The position numbers were made by a program, and so were the translations under genes. Below, in pieces: positions 23,899 through 32,927 of a stretch of DNA of 64,000 bases (positions within the stretch are counted from its first letter, which is position 1; every line of letters begins with the position of its first letter). The DNA is taken from the NCBI RefSeq assembly GCF_008802405.1, contig NZ_VZDO01000001.1:494267-558266 (forward strand), written 5' to 3'. The notes beneath the pieces were generated by a model. It did no database searches. It saw only the letters and a list, made by a program, of their open reading frames with translations, and was not told the DNA's origin. This stretch comes from Plantimonas leprariae (lineage in GTDB: Bacteria; Pseudomonadota; Alphaproteobacteria; Rhizobiales; Rhizobiaceae).

Positions 23899-25050
23899 AT
23901 GGAAAAGCTCGGGCTCGGCGTCGTCGGATGCGGCAACATCGCGATGACCTACATGCGCAACGCCGGCCTGTTCGGGGAGGTGGAGCTGCGCGGCTGCGCC
24001 GACCTGTCGATTGAGGCCGCGCGCCTCAGGGCCGGCGAATACGGCGTCCGGGCGATGGGCGTCGACGAGCTGTTGCGCGACCCCGGCATCAACCTCGTCC
24101 TCAACCTGACGGTTCCCGCCGCGCATTTCGACGTGACGATGTCGGCGCTCACCGCCGGCAAGCACGTCTTCACCGAGAAGCCGCTCGGCATCACCGCGGC
24201 GGAAGGCCGCCGGCTGGTCGCGGAAGCCGAGGCGCGAGGGCTGAAGCTCGGCTCGGCGCCGGATACCTTCCTCGGCGCGGCCGGGCGGCGCGCCCGCCGC
24301 CTCGTGGACGAGGGCGCGATCGGCCGGCCGGTCGCCGGCACCGCCTTCATGTTCGGGCGTGGCATGGAGCACTGGCACCCGAACCCGCAATTCTACTACC
24401 AGCCGGGCGGCGGGCCGGTGCTCGACATGGGCCCGTACTACCTGACGACGCTGGTCAACCTTCTCGGCTCGGTTTCGCGCGTCACGGCAATCACCGGCAG
24501 CGGCCAGGCGGAACGGCTGATCACCGCCGAAGGGCCGTTCAAGGACACGACCTTTCCGGTCGGCACTCCGACCACCGCGCTGTCGCTGCTCCAGTTCGCG
24601 TCCGGCGCGCTCGTCACCTTCGGCGCGTCATGGGACGTGTTCCGGCATTCGAACCAGCCGATCGAACTGCACGGCACGCAAGGCTCGCTCAGCCTCCCCG
24701 ACCCCGACACGTTCGGCGGCACGGTGTCCTTGTCGCGGCGCGGCGAGGAGTGGGAAAATTTCGAGAGCGAGGGCGAACTCTTCGGCGCGATCAACTGGCC
24801 GTTCGGCGACCGGCCGACCCGTGCCAACTACCGGATGCTCGGCGTCGCCGATCTCGTGCGCTCGATCCGTGAGAACCGAAGCCCGCGCGCGTCCGGCGCG
24901 CTGGCGCTCCACGTCCTCGAGATCATGGAGGCGACCCTCCGCTCCGGCGAGACCGGCGAGGCGGTGCGGCTGGAGTCCGGTGCGGAGCGGCCCGACCTCT
25001 TGGGCGAAGCCGAAGCCGCCTCGTTGCTGGCGAGCGATCAGAAGCGGTAG
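23899..25050 (+). CDS. Gfo/Idh/MocA-family oxidoreductase
   Basis: 383 residues. Rossmann motif LGVVGCGNIAMTYM at the N-terminus, EKP motif HVFTEKPLGITAAEG, then GPVLDMGPYYLTTLVNLLG and a C-terminal substrate domain. Probably an NAD(P)-dependent sugar dehydrogenase of the same pathway as the divergent operon, which has its own paralogue. ATG 23899 is preceded by an AGGAT ribosome site; the end overlaps the convergent TonB receptor gene by 13 bp. Confidence 0.9.
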   Translation: MEKLGLGVVGCGNIAMTYMRNAGLFGEVELRGCADLSIEAARLRAGEYGVRAMGVDELLRDPGINLVLNLTVPAAHFDVTMSALTAGKHVFTEKPLGITAAEGRRLVAEAEARGLKLGSAPDTFLGAAGRRARRLVDEGAIGRPVAGTAFMFGRGMEHWHPNPQFYYQPGGGPVLDMGPYYLTTLVNLLGSVSRVTAITGSGQAERLITAEGPFKDTTFPVGTPTTALSLLQFASGALVTFGASWDVFRHSNQPIELHGTQGSLSLPDPDTFGGTVSLSRRGEEWENFESEGELFGAINWPFGDRPTRANYRMLGVADLVRSIRENRSPRASGALALHVLEIMEATLRSGETGEAVRLESGAERPDLLGEAEAASLLASDQKR

Positions 25051-27230
25051 CGCACCGAGCCGATGACGCTGCGCTCCGGCTCCTTGTAGCAGAAGCCGGA
25101 GGTGCAGACCTGCGCGTCCTCCTCGAAGATGTTCGTGGCGTTCACCTGGAAGCGCAGCCCCTCGACGCGTGGCACGTCGTAGTGGACGGCGGCATCGACG
25201 AAGGCGCGGGCCTCGTTCTTGAAGATGTTGGCGTCGTCGCCGTAGCTGGACGAGGAGGCGCGCACGCCCGCGCCGAAGCCGAGCCCTTCCGCGACGCCGC
25301 TGCGGATCGTGTAGTCGCCCCAGATCGCGAAGGTATGGCGCGGTTGCGAGGAGACGTCGCGGCCGATCGTCTCCGGCGCGCCGTCCTCCACCGTCACTTC
25401 CTGATAGGCGTAGGAGGCGGTGAGGTCGAAGCTGTCGGTGATGCTCGCGGTCGCCTCCAGTTCGATCCCGCGCGAGCGGATCTCGCCGCGCTGCACGGAG
25501 ATGTTGGTGGAAAGGTCCTCGCTCGGGACCACCACGACGCCGTTCTTCTGCCGGATATCGAACACGGCTGCCGTCAGGAGGGCGTCGAGGTCCGGCACGT
25601 CGTATTTGACGCCCGCCTCCCACTGCCGCGCCTCTGTCGGCACGAAGGCCTCGCCGTCCTCGGTGGTGCCGATCACCGGCGAGAACGAGGTCGAGTAGCT
25701 GACGTAAGGCGCAAGGCCGAAGTCGAAGAGGTAGCTCAAGCCCACGCGCCCCGAGAAGGCGTCGTCCTTCTGCCGTTCCTCGTCGCCGAGCTCGTCCGGC
25801 GTGCCGTTGCGGGTGTTCGATTCCACCCAGTCCTTGCGGCCGCCGAGCGTCAGGGTGAAGCGATCGAGCCGCACTTCATCCTGCAGGTAGAGGCCGACCT
25901 GGGTCTGGTCCTGATTTGTCGCGGTCGAGAAAGGCGGCCGGTCGATCGCTGCGCCGTAGACCGGGTCGGAGAACGAGATCGGCGGTGCTGACCCGAAGCC
26001 CTGCCGGTCGGTGAACTCGGCATAGGAAACGTCGACGCCGCCGAGCACGGTATGCTTCAGTGCGCCCGTGTCGAACCTGGCCTCCATCTGGCTGTCCGAG
26101 ACGACGCCCTTCAACGTCTGGCGAACCGTGCCGGTGCCGCGCTGGATGATGTCGTCCACCGGCGCGCCGGCGAAGAAGACGTACTCGGCGTCGACGTCGT
26201 CGACCGCCTGATAGCGCGCCTTCTGGCGGAAGACGAAGGTCTCGTTGAGGCGCTGCTCGAACTCGAAGCCGATCCGGCCCTGGTGCTGGTCGAGGTCGTT
26301 GAAGTCGGGATCGGCGAAGGGCAGGTCGGTGACGCGGTTGTTCTCGTTGTAGTAGGCGACCGAGCCGCCGCTCTTCGTGCGCTGCAGCTCGCCGAGCACC
26401 GTCAGCGACGTGTCGGCGTCGGGCGCGTAGGTAAAGGCCGGCGCGATCGACAGCCGGTCGTCGTCGGCGAATGGATAGTCGGTGTCGGACTTCCGCGCGA
26501 CGCCCGTCAACCGGTAGAAGGCGGACGTCGAGTTGCCCAAGGGGCCGGACGCGTCGAAGTTCGCCTGGTAGCGATCGTTCGTGCCGACCTGCGCCTCGAT
26601 TTCGCGGAAGGGCGCGACGGTCGGGCGCTTGGTGCGAAGGTCCACGATGCCGCCGGCGTTCGACGAGCCGTAGAGCCCGGCCGCCGGACCTTTCAGGATC
26701 GAGATGCCGGCAAGGCCGTAGGGCTCGATGTCGAAAGTCGCGAAGCCGAAGTTGAACTCGCGCAACCCGTCGCGGAAGATGCCGGTGTAGGTCGCGTCGA
26801 GCCCGCGGATATAGAAGGCGTCGAAGCGCGGATCGAGCCCGAAGGCGCCGACCCGGACGCCCGGCGTGTAGTTCACCGCCTCCTGCAGCGTCTGGACGTT
26901 GCGGTCGTCGAGCTGCTCCTCGGTCACCACCGAGACCGACTGCGGGACGCGCACGATCGGCGTATCGGTCTTCGTTGCGGTCGGCACGGTGTCCGCGACA
27001 TAGCCCTTCGCGCGAAAGTCGCTCGCCGAAGTGCCGGCTGCGGCCGGCTCGCCGTCGCCGGGCCCGCCAGCCGCTTCCCCGCCCGCCCCGCCAGAGGTGC
27101 GGACGGTGACGGCGTCGAGGTCGACGACGCCGTCCTGCGCCTTGGCAGCGGAAGCGCCGGCGACGACGAAGACCGCAGCCAGAAGCCGAACGATCCGCAT
27201 CGGCGACGGCAAGACGGAACGCGACGACAT
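25038..27230 (-). CDS. TonB-dependent siderophore receptor
   Basis: 730 residues, normal length. Export signal at about residues 12-32 (cleavage near AKAQD), a TonB-box-like VDLDAVTV, then a plug domain (TDTPIVRVPQSVSVVTEEQLDDRNVQTLQEAV, ILKGPAAGLYGSSNAGGIVDL) and a 22-strand-type barrel ending in VRYRF. The plug sequence is of the ferrichrome/hydroxamate (FhuE/FpvA/FCT) class. ATG 27230 has GGAGG upstream; a start at residue 11 is possible. A TGA-N9-TCA iron-response motif lies 68 bp upstream. No siderophore synthesis gene is nearby, so xenosiderophore use is likely. Confidence 0.93.
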   Translation of the reverse strand: MSSRSVLPSPMRIVRLLAAVFVVAGASAAKAQDGVVDLDAVTVRTSGGAGGEAAGGPGDGEPAAAGTSASDFRAKGYVADTVPTATKTDTPIVRVPQSVSVVTEEQLDDRNVQTLQEAVNYTPGVRVGAFGLDPRFDAFYIRGLDATYTGIFRDGLREFNFGFATFDIEPYGLAGISILKGPAAGLYGSSNAGGIVDLRTKRPTVAPFREIEAQVGTNDRYQANFDASGPLGNSTSAFYRLTGVARKSDTDYPFADDDRLSIAPAFTYAPDADTSLTVLGELQRTKSGGSVAYYNENNRVTDLPFADPDFNDLDQHQGRIGFEFEQRLNETFVFRQKARYQAVDDVDAEYVFFAGAPVDDIIQRGTGTVRQTLKGVVSDSQMEARFDTGALKHTVLGGVDVSYAEFTDRQGFGSAPPISFSDPVYGAAIDRPPFSTATNQDQTQVGLYLQDEVRLDRFTLTLGGRKDWVESNTRNGTPDELGDEERQKDDAFSGRVGLSYLFDFGLAPYVSYSTSFSPVIGTTEDGEAFVPTEARQWEAGVKYDVPDLDALLTAAVFDIRQKNGVVVVPSEDLSTNISVQRGEIRSRGIELEATASITDSFDLTASYAYQEVTVEDGAPETIGRDVSSQPRHTFAIWGDYTIRSGVAEGLGFGAGVRASSSSYGDDANIFKNEARAFVDAAVHYDVPRVEGLRFQVNATNIFEEDAQVCTSGFCYKEPERSVIGSVRYRF

Positions 27231-27294
27231 TCGAACCTCCGATCGGACAAGCCGGCAGCCCGTGACTGCCTGTGACCCGATCAGCGGTATTGAA

Positions 27295-27314
27295 ACATGA
27301 TAATTCGAGTCAAC
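27295..27314. promoter_or_regulatory. Candidate IRO box (RirA-type, TGA-N9-TCA) upstream of TonB receptor
   Basis: TGA at 27298-27300, nine bases, then TCA at 27310-27312. The flanks (ACATGAT...GTCAAC) are shared with the motif upstream of the second receptor, 15 of 20 bases identical. In rhizobia RirA, an Rrf2-type iron-sulphur repressor, acts at such IRO boxes. Assignment to RirA is inference because its gene is not in the window. Confidence 0.55.
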
Positions 27315-27424
27315 AATTCAGGCGCACCAAGAATTGCCGTGCCGGCAGGCGAACGGTCCCATGCGGCTTCGAGGCAACAGGATTTGGAACGGTTGCAAGC
27401 TTTCGGGCCCGCCGGCCCGCGTGT

Positions 27425-28141
27425 TCAGGCCGTCTCTTCCGGGTTGGGCTGCAGCCGCTCCAGCGCCGGCTTCTGCAGCAGTGCCGCCGCTTCGGCGCGC
27501 CTCGACGGCAGGATGGCGGGAATGTCCTCGATCCGGTCGAACAGGTAGGCCGGACGATAGGCGAAGAGGACGTCGCGCGTCGAATACCCCCAGGTGACGG
27601 CGCCGAAGCGCATCGCGGCCTTCGCGGCGGCTTCGGCGTCGCGCGTCTCGTCGCCGACATAGACGGCGGCGCTCGGCGGAATGCGGGCGGCGGAGGCGAC
27701 CTGGCGAAGCTTCGAGGCCTTGCCGAAGATCGAGGCGGAACAGTTGTAGTGCGAGACGAGATGCGCCAGCTCGGACCCGAGGGTGCGGCGCACGCTGCCT
27801 TCCGAATCGGAAGAGACGATGCCGATCACGATTCCCCGCCGGCGAAGCGCTTCCAGCATCTCGCGTGTGCCGGCGAAGATCGGCACGGGCGGCATTGCCG
27901 CCATCTTCCGGGCGCGGAGGTCCCGCGCGATCGCCGGCACCTTCCAGAGCGGGATGCCGAGTTCCTTCAGAACACCGGTGGTGTCGAGGGTCCGCAGGCG
28001 CAGCGCCAGCGCTTCGTCGACCTTGCGGAAGCCGTGGCGCTCGGCCACCTCGTCGAGGACGCCGACGAACCAGGGAAGGGAGTCGGCGAGCGTCCCGTCG
28101 AAGTCGAAGATCGCGAGACGCGGCGCGGCATGGCTATCCAT
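27425..28141 (-). CDS. HAD-family hydrolase (phosphoglycolate phosphatase-like)
   Basis: 238 residues from ATG 28141; an ATG four codons upstream (28153) is equally possible. Motif I is AIFDFDGTLADS with the nucleophile Asp; motif II is IVSSDSEGSVRR; motif III Lys lies in FGKASKLRQV; motif IV is YVGDETRDAEAAA. The cap is a small helical C1 insertion. It hydrolyses a phosphomonoester in the cytoplasm; phosphoglycolate phosphatase (Gph) is the closest well-known type, but the substrate is not readable. It lies 65 bp downstream of the response-regulator gene, possibly co-transcribed. Confidence 0.87.
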   Translation of the reverse strand: MDSHAAPRLAIFDFDGTLADSLPWFVGVLDEVAERHGFRKVDEALALRLRTLDTTGVLKELGIPLWKVPAIARDLRARKMAAMPPVPIFAGTREMLEALRRRGIVIGIVSSDSEGSVRRTLGSELAHLVSHYNCSASIFGKASKLRQVASAARIPPSAAVYVGDETRDAEAAAKAAMRFGAVTWGYSTRDVLFAYRPAYLFDRIEDIPAILPSRRAEAAALLQKPALERLQPNPEETA

Positions 28142-28206
28142 GCGCCCAGTCAATGCGTGCGGCGCACCGCCCCGTCAATCGGTCGGACGCCCGGGAGCCG
28201 CGCCGG

Positions 28207-28791
28207 TCAGCGCGGAGCCCGCTTGGCGAGGATTCGCTGCAACGTCCGGCGATGCATCGACAGGCGGCGCGCGGTCTCCGAAACGTTGCGCTCGCAAAGC
28301 TCGTAGACCCGCTGGATATGCTCCCAGCGTACCCGGTCGGCCGACATCGGATTCTCCGGCGGCTCGGCCTTGTCGCCCGGCTCGTGCAGCAGCGCTCCGA
28401 TCACCTCGTCGGCGTCGGCGGGCTTCGCCAGATAGTCGATCGCACCGAGCTTCACCGCCGTCACCGCCGTGGCGATGTTGCCGTAGCCGGTGAGGACGAT
28501 CATGCGGGCGTCGTCGCGCACGCGCCGCAGGGCTTCGAGCACGTCGAGGCCGTTGCCGTCGCCAAGCCGCATGTCAACTACGGCATAGGCCGGCGCGCCG
28601 GCGCGGATGGCGGCGACGCCTTCCGCGACGCTGTCGGCCGTCGTGACGTTGAAGCCGCGCTGCTCGAGCGCGCGGCCAAGACGCTGAAGGAACGGCTTGT
28701 CGTCGTCGACGAGCAGCAGCGAGCGGTCGCCGGCGGGCAGGTTCGAACGCGGTGGGGCCGCGACCTCGTTCTCCATAAGCATGGGCGTCAT
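28207..28791 (-). CDS. actR: Redox response regulator, RegA/PrrA/ActR family
   Basis: 194 residues. Receiver domain with LLLVDDDKPF, phospho-acceptor Asp73 in VVDMRLGDGNGLDV, VLTGYGN and the conserved Lys in LAKPAD. The C-terminal Fis-type HTH (VRWEHIQRVYELCERNVSETARRLSMHRRTLQRILAKR, given here only by its ends VRWEHIQ and LAKRAPR) is nearly invariant in RegA/ActR. It regulates respiration, carbon and nitrogen fixation genes in response to redox. The three possible ATGs lie within 15 bp; the second has better ribosome-site spacing. Partner kinase is directly upstream. Confidence 0.93.
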   Translation of the reverse strand: MTPMLMENEVAAPPRSNLPAGDRSLLLVDDDKPFLQRLGRALEQRGFNVTTADSVAEGVAAIRAGAPAYAVVDMRLGDGNGLDVLEALRRVRDDARMIVLTGYGNIATAVTAVKLGAIDYLAKPADADEVIGALLHEPGDKAEPPENPMSADRVRWEHIQRVYELCERNVSETARRLSMHRRTLQRILAKRAPR

Positions 28792-28919
28792 CTCCCGGTA
28801 GGCCGGCGCCGGTGACGGTCGGCGCGCGAGCGCCCGACCGGAGGAGGTTGCGGCGGATACGAGCCGCGCGCCGGATGTTCGTTAATGCTTCGTCAAAATG
28901 GCCTCCGGCCGCCCCGTTT

Positions 28920-30332
28920 TCAACCCTGTTCCGGTTGCGTTCTATGGAGCCAACCACGCATGTCCAAGGAGTCGGCCGAAAGGCTTTCGTCGTGATTGTC
29001 GGGAGCCTGCGCCGCGAAGGCGGTGCGCGACCAGATCACCGTCGCCATCGCGCCGCTGTCCCCGCCCGGCCGGTTGGCGAATTCCAGCCGCGCGCCGGAG
29101 CGTTCCAGCAGCGTCTTCGCGATGAACAGGCCGAGGCCGAGGCCGCCACCGCCGTTGCGCCCCCGTGTGCCGCGATTGGCCATGTAGGGATCGCCGATCC
29201 GATCGATCACCTCCGGCGGGAAGCCCGGACCGTCGTCCATCACGCGGATGCGGATGTCGTTCTCGCCCCAGGAGACCTCGACCCGCACCTCGGTCCTGGC
29301 GAAGTCGACGGCGTTCTCGACGATGTTGCCGAGCCCGTGGGAGACGGCGGCGTTGCGGCGCATCACCGGCTCCGCCACCCCGTCGCGCTTCGCGACGACC
29401 TCGATGGCGATGCCGAAATTGCGATGCGGCATCACCACCTCCTCGACCAGCGAGGTGGCCGGCAGCCGCGCCATGTGCTCCTCGGACGAGGTGGACAGGG
29501 TCGACAGCCGCGCAAGGATGTCGCGGCAGCGGTCGCTCTGCTGGATCAGGAGTTCGACGTCCTCGCGCTGCGGATCGTCCGCCGGCACGGTGCGGCCCAT
29601 CTCCTTGGCGACGAGGGAGATCGTCGCGAGCGGCGAGCCGAGCTCGTGGGCGGCGGCCGCGGCTAGGCCGTCGAGCGCGTTGAGGTGCTGCTCGCGCTGG
29701 AGGACGAGCTCGGTGGCGGTCAGCGCGTCGGCGAAGGTCCGCCCTTCCGCCGCGACGCGGTAGACGTAGATCGCCGCGAAGACGAGCGTCGTCACGATCG
29801 CGAACCAGAGCCCGCCGATATAGGCCGTCGGCAGGACGAAGCCGCCCGTCGGCAGCCAGGGCAGCGGCAGGTGCCAGAAGGCGAGAACCGTGACGCAGGC
29901 GACCGCGAGGCTGCCGAGCGCCACCGTGGTCAGCGGCGGCTGCGTCGCCGAGGCGATGACCGCCGGCACCATGATGAACACGGAGAACGGGTTGTGCAGG
30001 CCGCCGGTGATGAACATCAGCATCGCCGGCTGCACGATGTCGAAGGTGAGGATCGCGGCCGCGGCGCCCGGCGACAGGCGGCGGCTCTTCGGCGTGATCA
30101 GGCCGAGCACGACGTTCAGGCTGGCGGAAACCGCGATGAGCCCGAGGCACCAGAACACCGGATAGGGCCACCAGAGCCCCCAGGCGACGAAGGCGCAGGC
30201 CGCGGTCTGGCCGGCGACCGACAGCCAGCGCAGGCGCGTCAGGGTCGCGAGGCGCAGCCGCTGGCTGTCCCGCACCCCCGTCGCGAAGGCGGGGAGCCGG
30301 AGCCCGAAGCCCGGATTGGCGGTCTGTTCCAT
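28920..30332 (-). CDS. actS: Redox sensor histidine kinase, RegB/PrrB/ActS family
   Basis: 470 residues with about six membrane helices in residues 35-190. The quinone-sensing motif GGLHNPF is at 110-116. The H-box AAAAHELGSPL places the phosphorylated His at 229, and Cys269 (DRCRDIL) lies exactly 40 residues later, as the redox-active Cys265 does relative to His225 in Rhodobacter RegB. HATPase motifs NIVENAVDFA, DDGPGFP and GGGLGLGLFIA follow. It senses the membrane quinone pool and phosphorylates the RegA/ActR homologue encoded 128 bp downstream. A likely controller of the oxidase operon elsewhere in the window, by inference. Confidence 0.93.
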   Translation of the reverse strand: MEQTANPGFGLRLPAFATGVRDSQRLRLATLTRLRWLSVAGQTAACAFVAWGLWWPYPVFWCLGLIAVSASLNVVLGLITPKSRRLSPGAAAAILTFDIVQPAMLMFITGGLHNPFSVFIMVPAVIASATQPPLTTVALGSLAVACVTVLAFWHLPLPWLPTGGFVLPTAYIGGLWFAIVTTLVFAAIYVYRVAAEGRTFADALTATELVLQREQHLNALDGLAAAAAHELGSPLATISLVAKEMGRTVPADDPQREDVELLIQQSDRCRDILARLSTLSTSSEEHMARLPATSLVEEVVMPHRNFGIAIEVVAKRDGVAEPVMRRNAAVSHGLGNIVENAVDFARTEVRVEVSWGENDIRIRVMDDGPGFPPEVIDRIGDPYMANRGTRGRNGGGGLGLGLFIAKTLLERSGARLEFANRPGGDSGAMATVIWSRTAFAAQAPDNHDESLSADSLDMRGWLHRTQPEQG

Positions 30333-30451
30333 GGCGCGGCTACTCAACCAAAACGACGATATTTCAATGCGTTCTAGAGCATGGAGCGGCTTTCGGACAG
30401 CGCCGCGCCCGCGGCAGGGCAACGCGCCGCACCAACGCGGAAAATCGCGGG

Positions 30452-32887
30452 TCAGGCGCGCGGCTTCGCCCGCGCCGTCGCCTCGGCGTTCGCCGGGTCT
30501 TCCGGCCAGGGGTGCTTCGGATAGCGACCGCGCAGGTCGGCGCGCACGTCGCGCCACGAGCCGGCCCAGAAACCGGGCAGGTCGCGGGTGATCTGGATCG
30601 GCCGATGCGCCGGCGAAAGAAGCTCCAGGATCAGCGGCAGCCGCCCGCCGGCGAGCGCCGGATGGCGCTTCAGGCCGAACAGCTCCTGCACCCGCACGGC
30701 GAGGACGGGCCCCTCGGCCTCGTAGCGGATCGGCAGCCGGGAGCCGGTGGGGGCGTCGAAATGCGTCGGCGCGAACTCGTCGAGCCGCCGGGCGAGATCG
30801 GCCGGCACGAGCGCCCGCAGCGCTTCGAACAGGACGTCGCCGGAAAGTTCGGCGAGGCGGGTGGCATTCGGCGCGAAAGGCAGCAGCCAGTCGGCGAGGC
30901 CGGCGACGAGCGCCGCGTCCGAGACGTCCGGCCAGGGCTCGCAGAGCGTTTCCCGCAGGAAGCCGAGACGGCGGCGGAGGTCGGCCGTCTTGCGGTCGAA
31001 CGGCAGGACGTCCAGCCCCCGCTCGCGGATCGCCGCCGCCAGCGCCGCGCCGCCCTCGCCCGCCGGCACGGCGACCGGACGCTCCGCTAGCACGGCGCGG
31101 CCGATGCGCCGCAGCACTCGCGCCCGCACCTCGCCGCTCGCCGCGTCGAAGGCCGTCGCCGTTTCCGACACGACGCGGCTCGCGAGGACCCGCTCCAATG
31201 TTTCACGTGAAACGGCGGCGGCCGAGAGGATGCGCGCGGCACGCGCGGCGCCCTGCAGTTCGGCGACCACGAGGAACGGTTCGCCGGCCAGCGGCGAGAT
31301 CGGGTCGACCGTGCCGCCCCGGCCGTTGGCGAGGACGAACGAACCACGCGCTCCCCGCGCCGCCGCGACGCGATCCGGGAAGCCCAGCGCCAGCAGCGCG
31401 CCGGCCTCCTCCGGCAAGTTCCCCGCGCCCGGCCCCGCGAGGCGTCGCGCCAGGGCGTCCGCCGGCTTGTTGCGGCCCCCGGTTTCCCACTCGAACCGGC
31501 GCAGGCGCTCGGCGAGGTCGACATCCGTGCCGCCGAGGCCGCGCTCGGTCAGAAGCACGGCGAGGCGCGCCGCGGTGAGACGCGCCCCCGACGGCGCGCC
31601 CGTCACCATGCGGGCGAGCCGCGGCGGCAGGGCCAGCGCCCGCATCGCCTCGCCCTCTCCGGTCAGCCGCCCATCCTCGCCGAGCGCGCCGAGATCGCGA
31701 AGCAGCGCCCGCGCCTCAACGAGCGCGGCTTCCGGCGGCGGGTCGAGAAAGGCGAGATCGCGCGGGTCGGCGACGCCCCAGGCGGCGCAGTCGAGCACGA
31801 GGCCGGAAAGGTCGCTCGACAGGATTTCCGGCACGTCGAATGCGGCCATCGCCGCCGTCTGCTCCTCGCGCCAGAGGCGCAGCGCGACGCCCGGGCCCGT
31901 GCGCCCGGCACGGCCCGCCCGCTGGTCGGCGCCCGCCTGGCTGACGCGCACCGTTTCCAGGCGCGACAGGCCGGTCGCCGGCTCGAAGACGGGCGCGCGG
32001 CGCAGCCCCGAATCCACCACCACGCCGACGCCGTCGATGGTGATCGAGGTCTCGGCGATCGAGGTTGCGAGCACCACCTTGCGCGTTCCCGCCGGCGCCG
32101 GGCGGATGGCGCGGTCCTGGGCGGCGCCCTCCATCGCGCCGAAGAGCGGCATGATCGCCAGGGTCGGCGAGGCGAGGGATGCGAGGCGCTCCGCGGCGCG
32201 TTCGATCTCCCGCTGGCCGGGCAGGAAGGCGAGGACGCTGCCCTCCTCGCTCGCCAGCACCCCGCGGATCGCCTCGGCCATCGCGTCCTCGACCGCGACG
32301 GCGGCCGGCCGCTCGCGGTAGCGGACCGCGACCGGGAAGGAGCGGCCGAGGCTGGCGACCACCGGCGCATCGCCGAGGAGTGCCGCCACCCGCGCGCCGT
32401 CCAGCGTCGCCGACATGACGAGGAGCCGCAAATCCTCGCGCAGCGCGCCGCGCACGTCGAGCGCCAGAGCCAGCGACAGGTCGGCGTCGAGCGAGCGCTC
32501 GTGGAACTCGTCGAGGATCACCGCCGAGATGCCCGTGAGCTCCGGATCGGCGAGGATCATCCGGGTGAAGACGCCCTCCGTCACCACCTCGATCCGCGTC
32601 CGCGCCGAAACGCGCGTGTCGAGCCGCATGCGCCAGCCGACCGTTCCGCCGACGTCCTCGCCGAGAAGCTCGGCCATGCGCCGCGCCGCCGCGCGGGCGG
32701 CGAGCCGGCGTGGCTCGACGAGGACGATCTTGGCCGTAGCGAAGGACGCGCCGAGAAGATGGAGCGGCACCAGCGTCGTCTTGCCGGCACCGGGCGGCGC
32801 GACGAGCACGGCCGCCCCGCGATCCGCCAGCGCCCGCGCCAGCTCGTCCAGCACGTCGGAGACGGGAAGGTTCGGCAGGGAGATCAA
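30452..32887 (-). CDS. hrpB: ATP-dependent RNA helicase HrpB
   Basis: 811 residues. DEAH-family motifs: Walker A APPGAGKTTLVPL at about residues 29-41, TAT-type region, DEFH at about 126-129, SATLDG (motif III), and motif VI DQRAGRAGRTGPG. HA2 and the HrpB-specific C-terminal domain follow, ending PKHPWPEDP. HrpB is a cytoplasmic helicase of unsettled role in RNA processing. In Rhizobiales it commonly sits next to the RegB/RegA genes, as here. Confidence 0.95.
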   Translation of the reverse strand: MISLPNLPVSDVLDELARALADRGAAVLVAPPGAGKTTLVPLHLLGASFATAKIVLVEPRRLAARAAARRMAELLGEDVGGTVGWRMRLDTRVSARTRIEVVTEGVFTRMILADPELTGISAVILDEFHERSLDADLSLALALDVRGALREDLRLLVMSATLDGARVAALLGDAPVVASLGRSFPVAVRYRERPAAVAVEDAMAEAIRGVLASEEGSVLAFLPGQREIERAAERLASLASPTLAIMPLFGAMEGAAQDRAIRPAPAGTRKVVLATSIAETSITIDGVGVVVDSGLRRAPVFEPATGLSRLETVRVSQAGADQRAGRAGRTGPGVALRLWREEQTAAMAAFDVPEILSSDLSGLVLDCAAWGVADPRDLAFLDPPPEAALVEARALLRDLGALGEDGRLTGEGEAMRALALPPRLARMVTGAPSGARLTAARLAVLLTERGLGGTDVDLAERLRRFEWETGGRNKPADALARRLAGPGAGNLPEEAGALLALGFPDRVAAARGARGSFVLANGRGGTVDPISPLAGEPFLVVAELQGAARAARILSAAAVSRETLERVLASRVVSETATAFDAASGEVRARVLRRIGRAVLAERPVAVPAGEGGAALAAAIRERGLDVLPFDRKTADLRRRLGFLRETLCEPWPDVSDAALVAGLADWLLPFAPNATRLAELSGDVLFEALRALVPADLARRLDEFAPTHFDAPTGSRLPIRYEAEGPVLAVRVQELFGLKRHPALAGGRLPLILELLSPAHRPIQITRDLPGFWAGSWRDVRADLRGRYPKHPWPEDPANAEATARAKPRA

Positions 32888-32927
32888 GAACGAAGAACCT
32901 TCGGACGATTCCGGTGCGGCACGGAGG

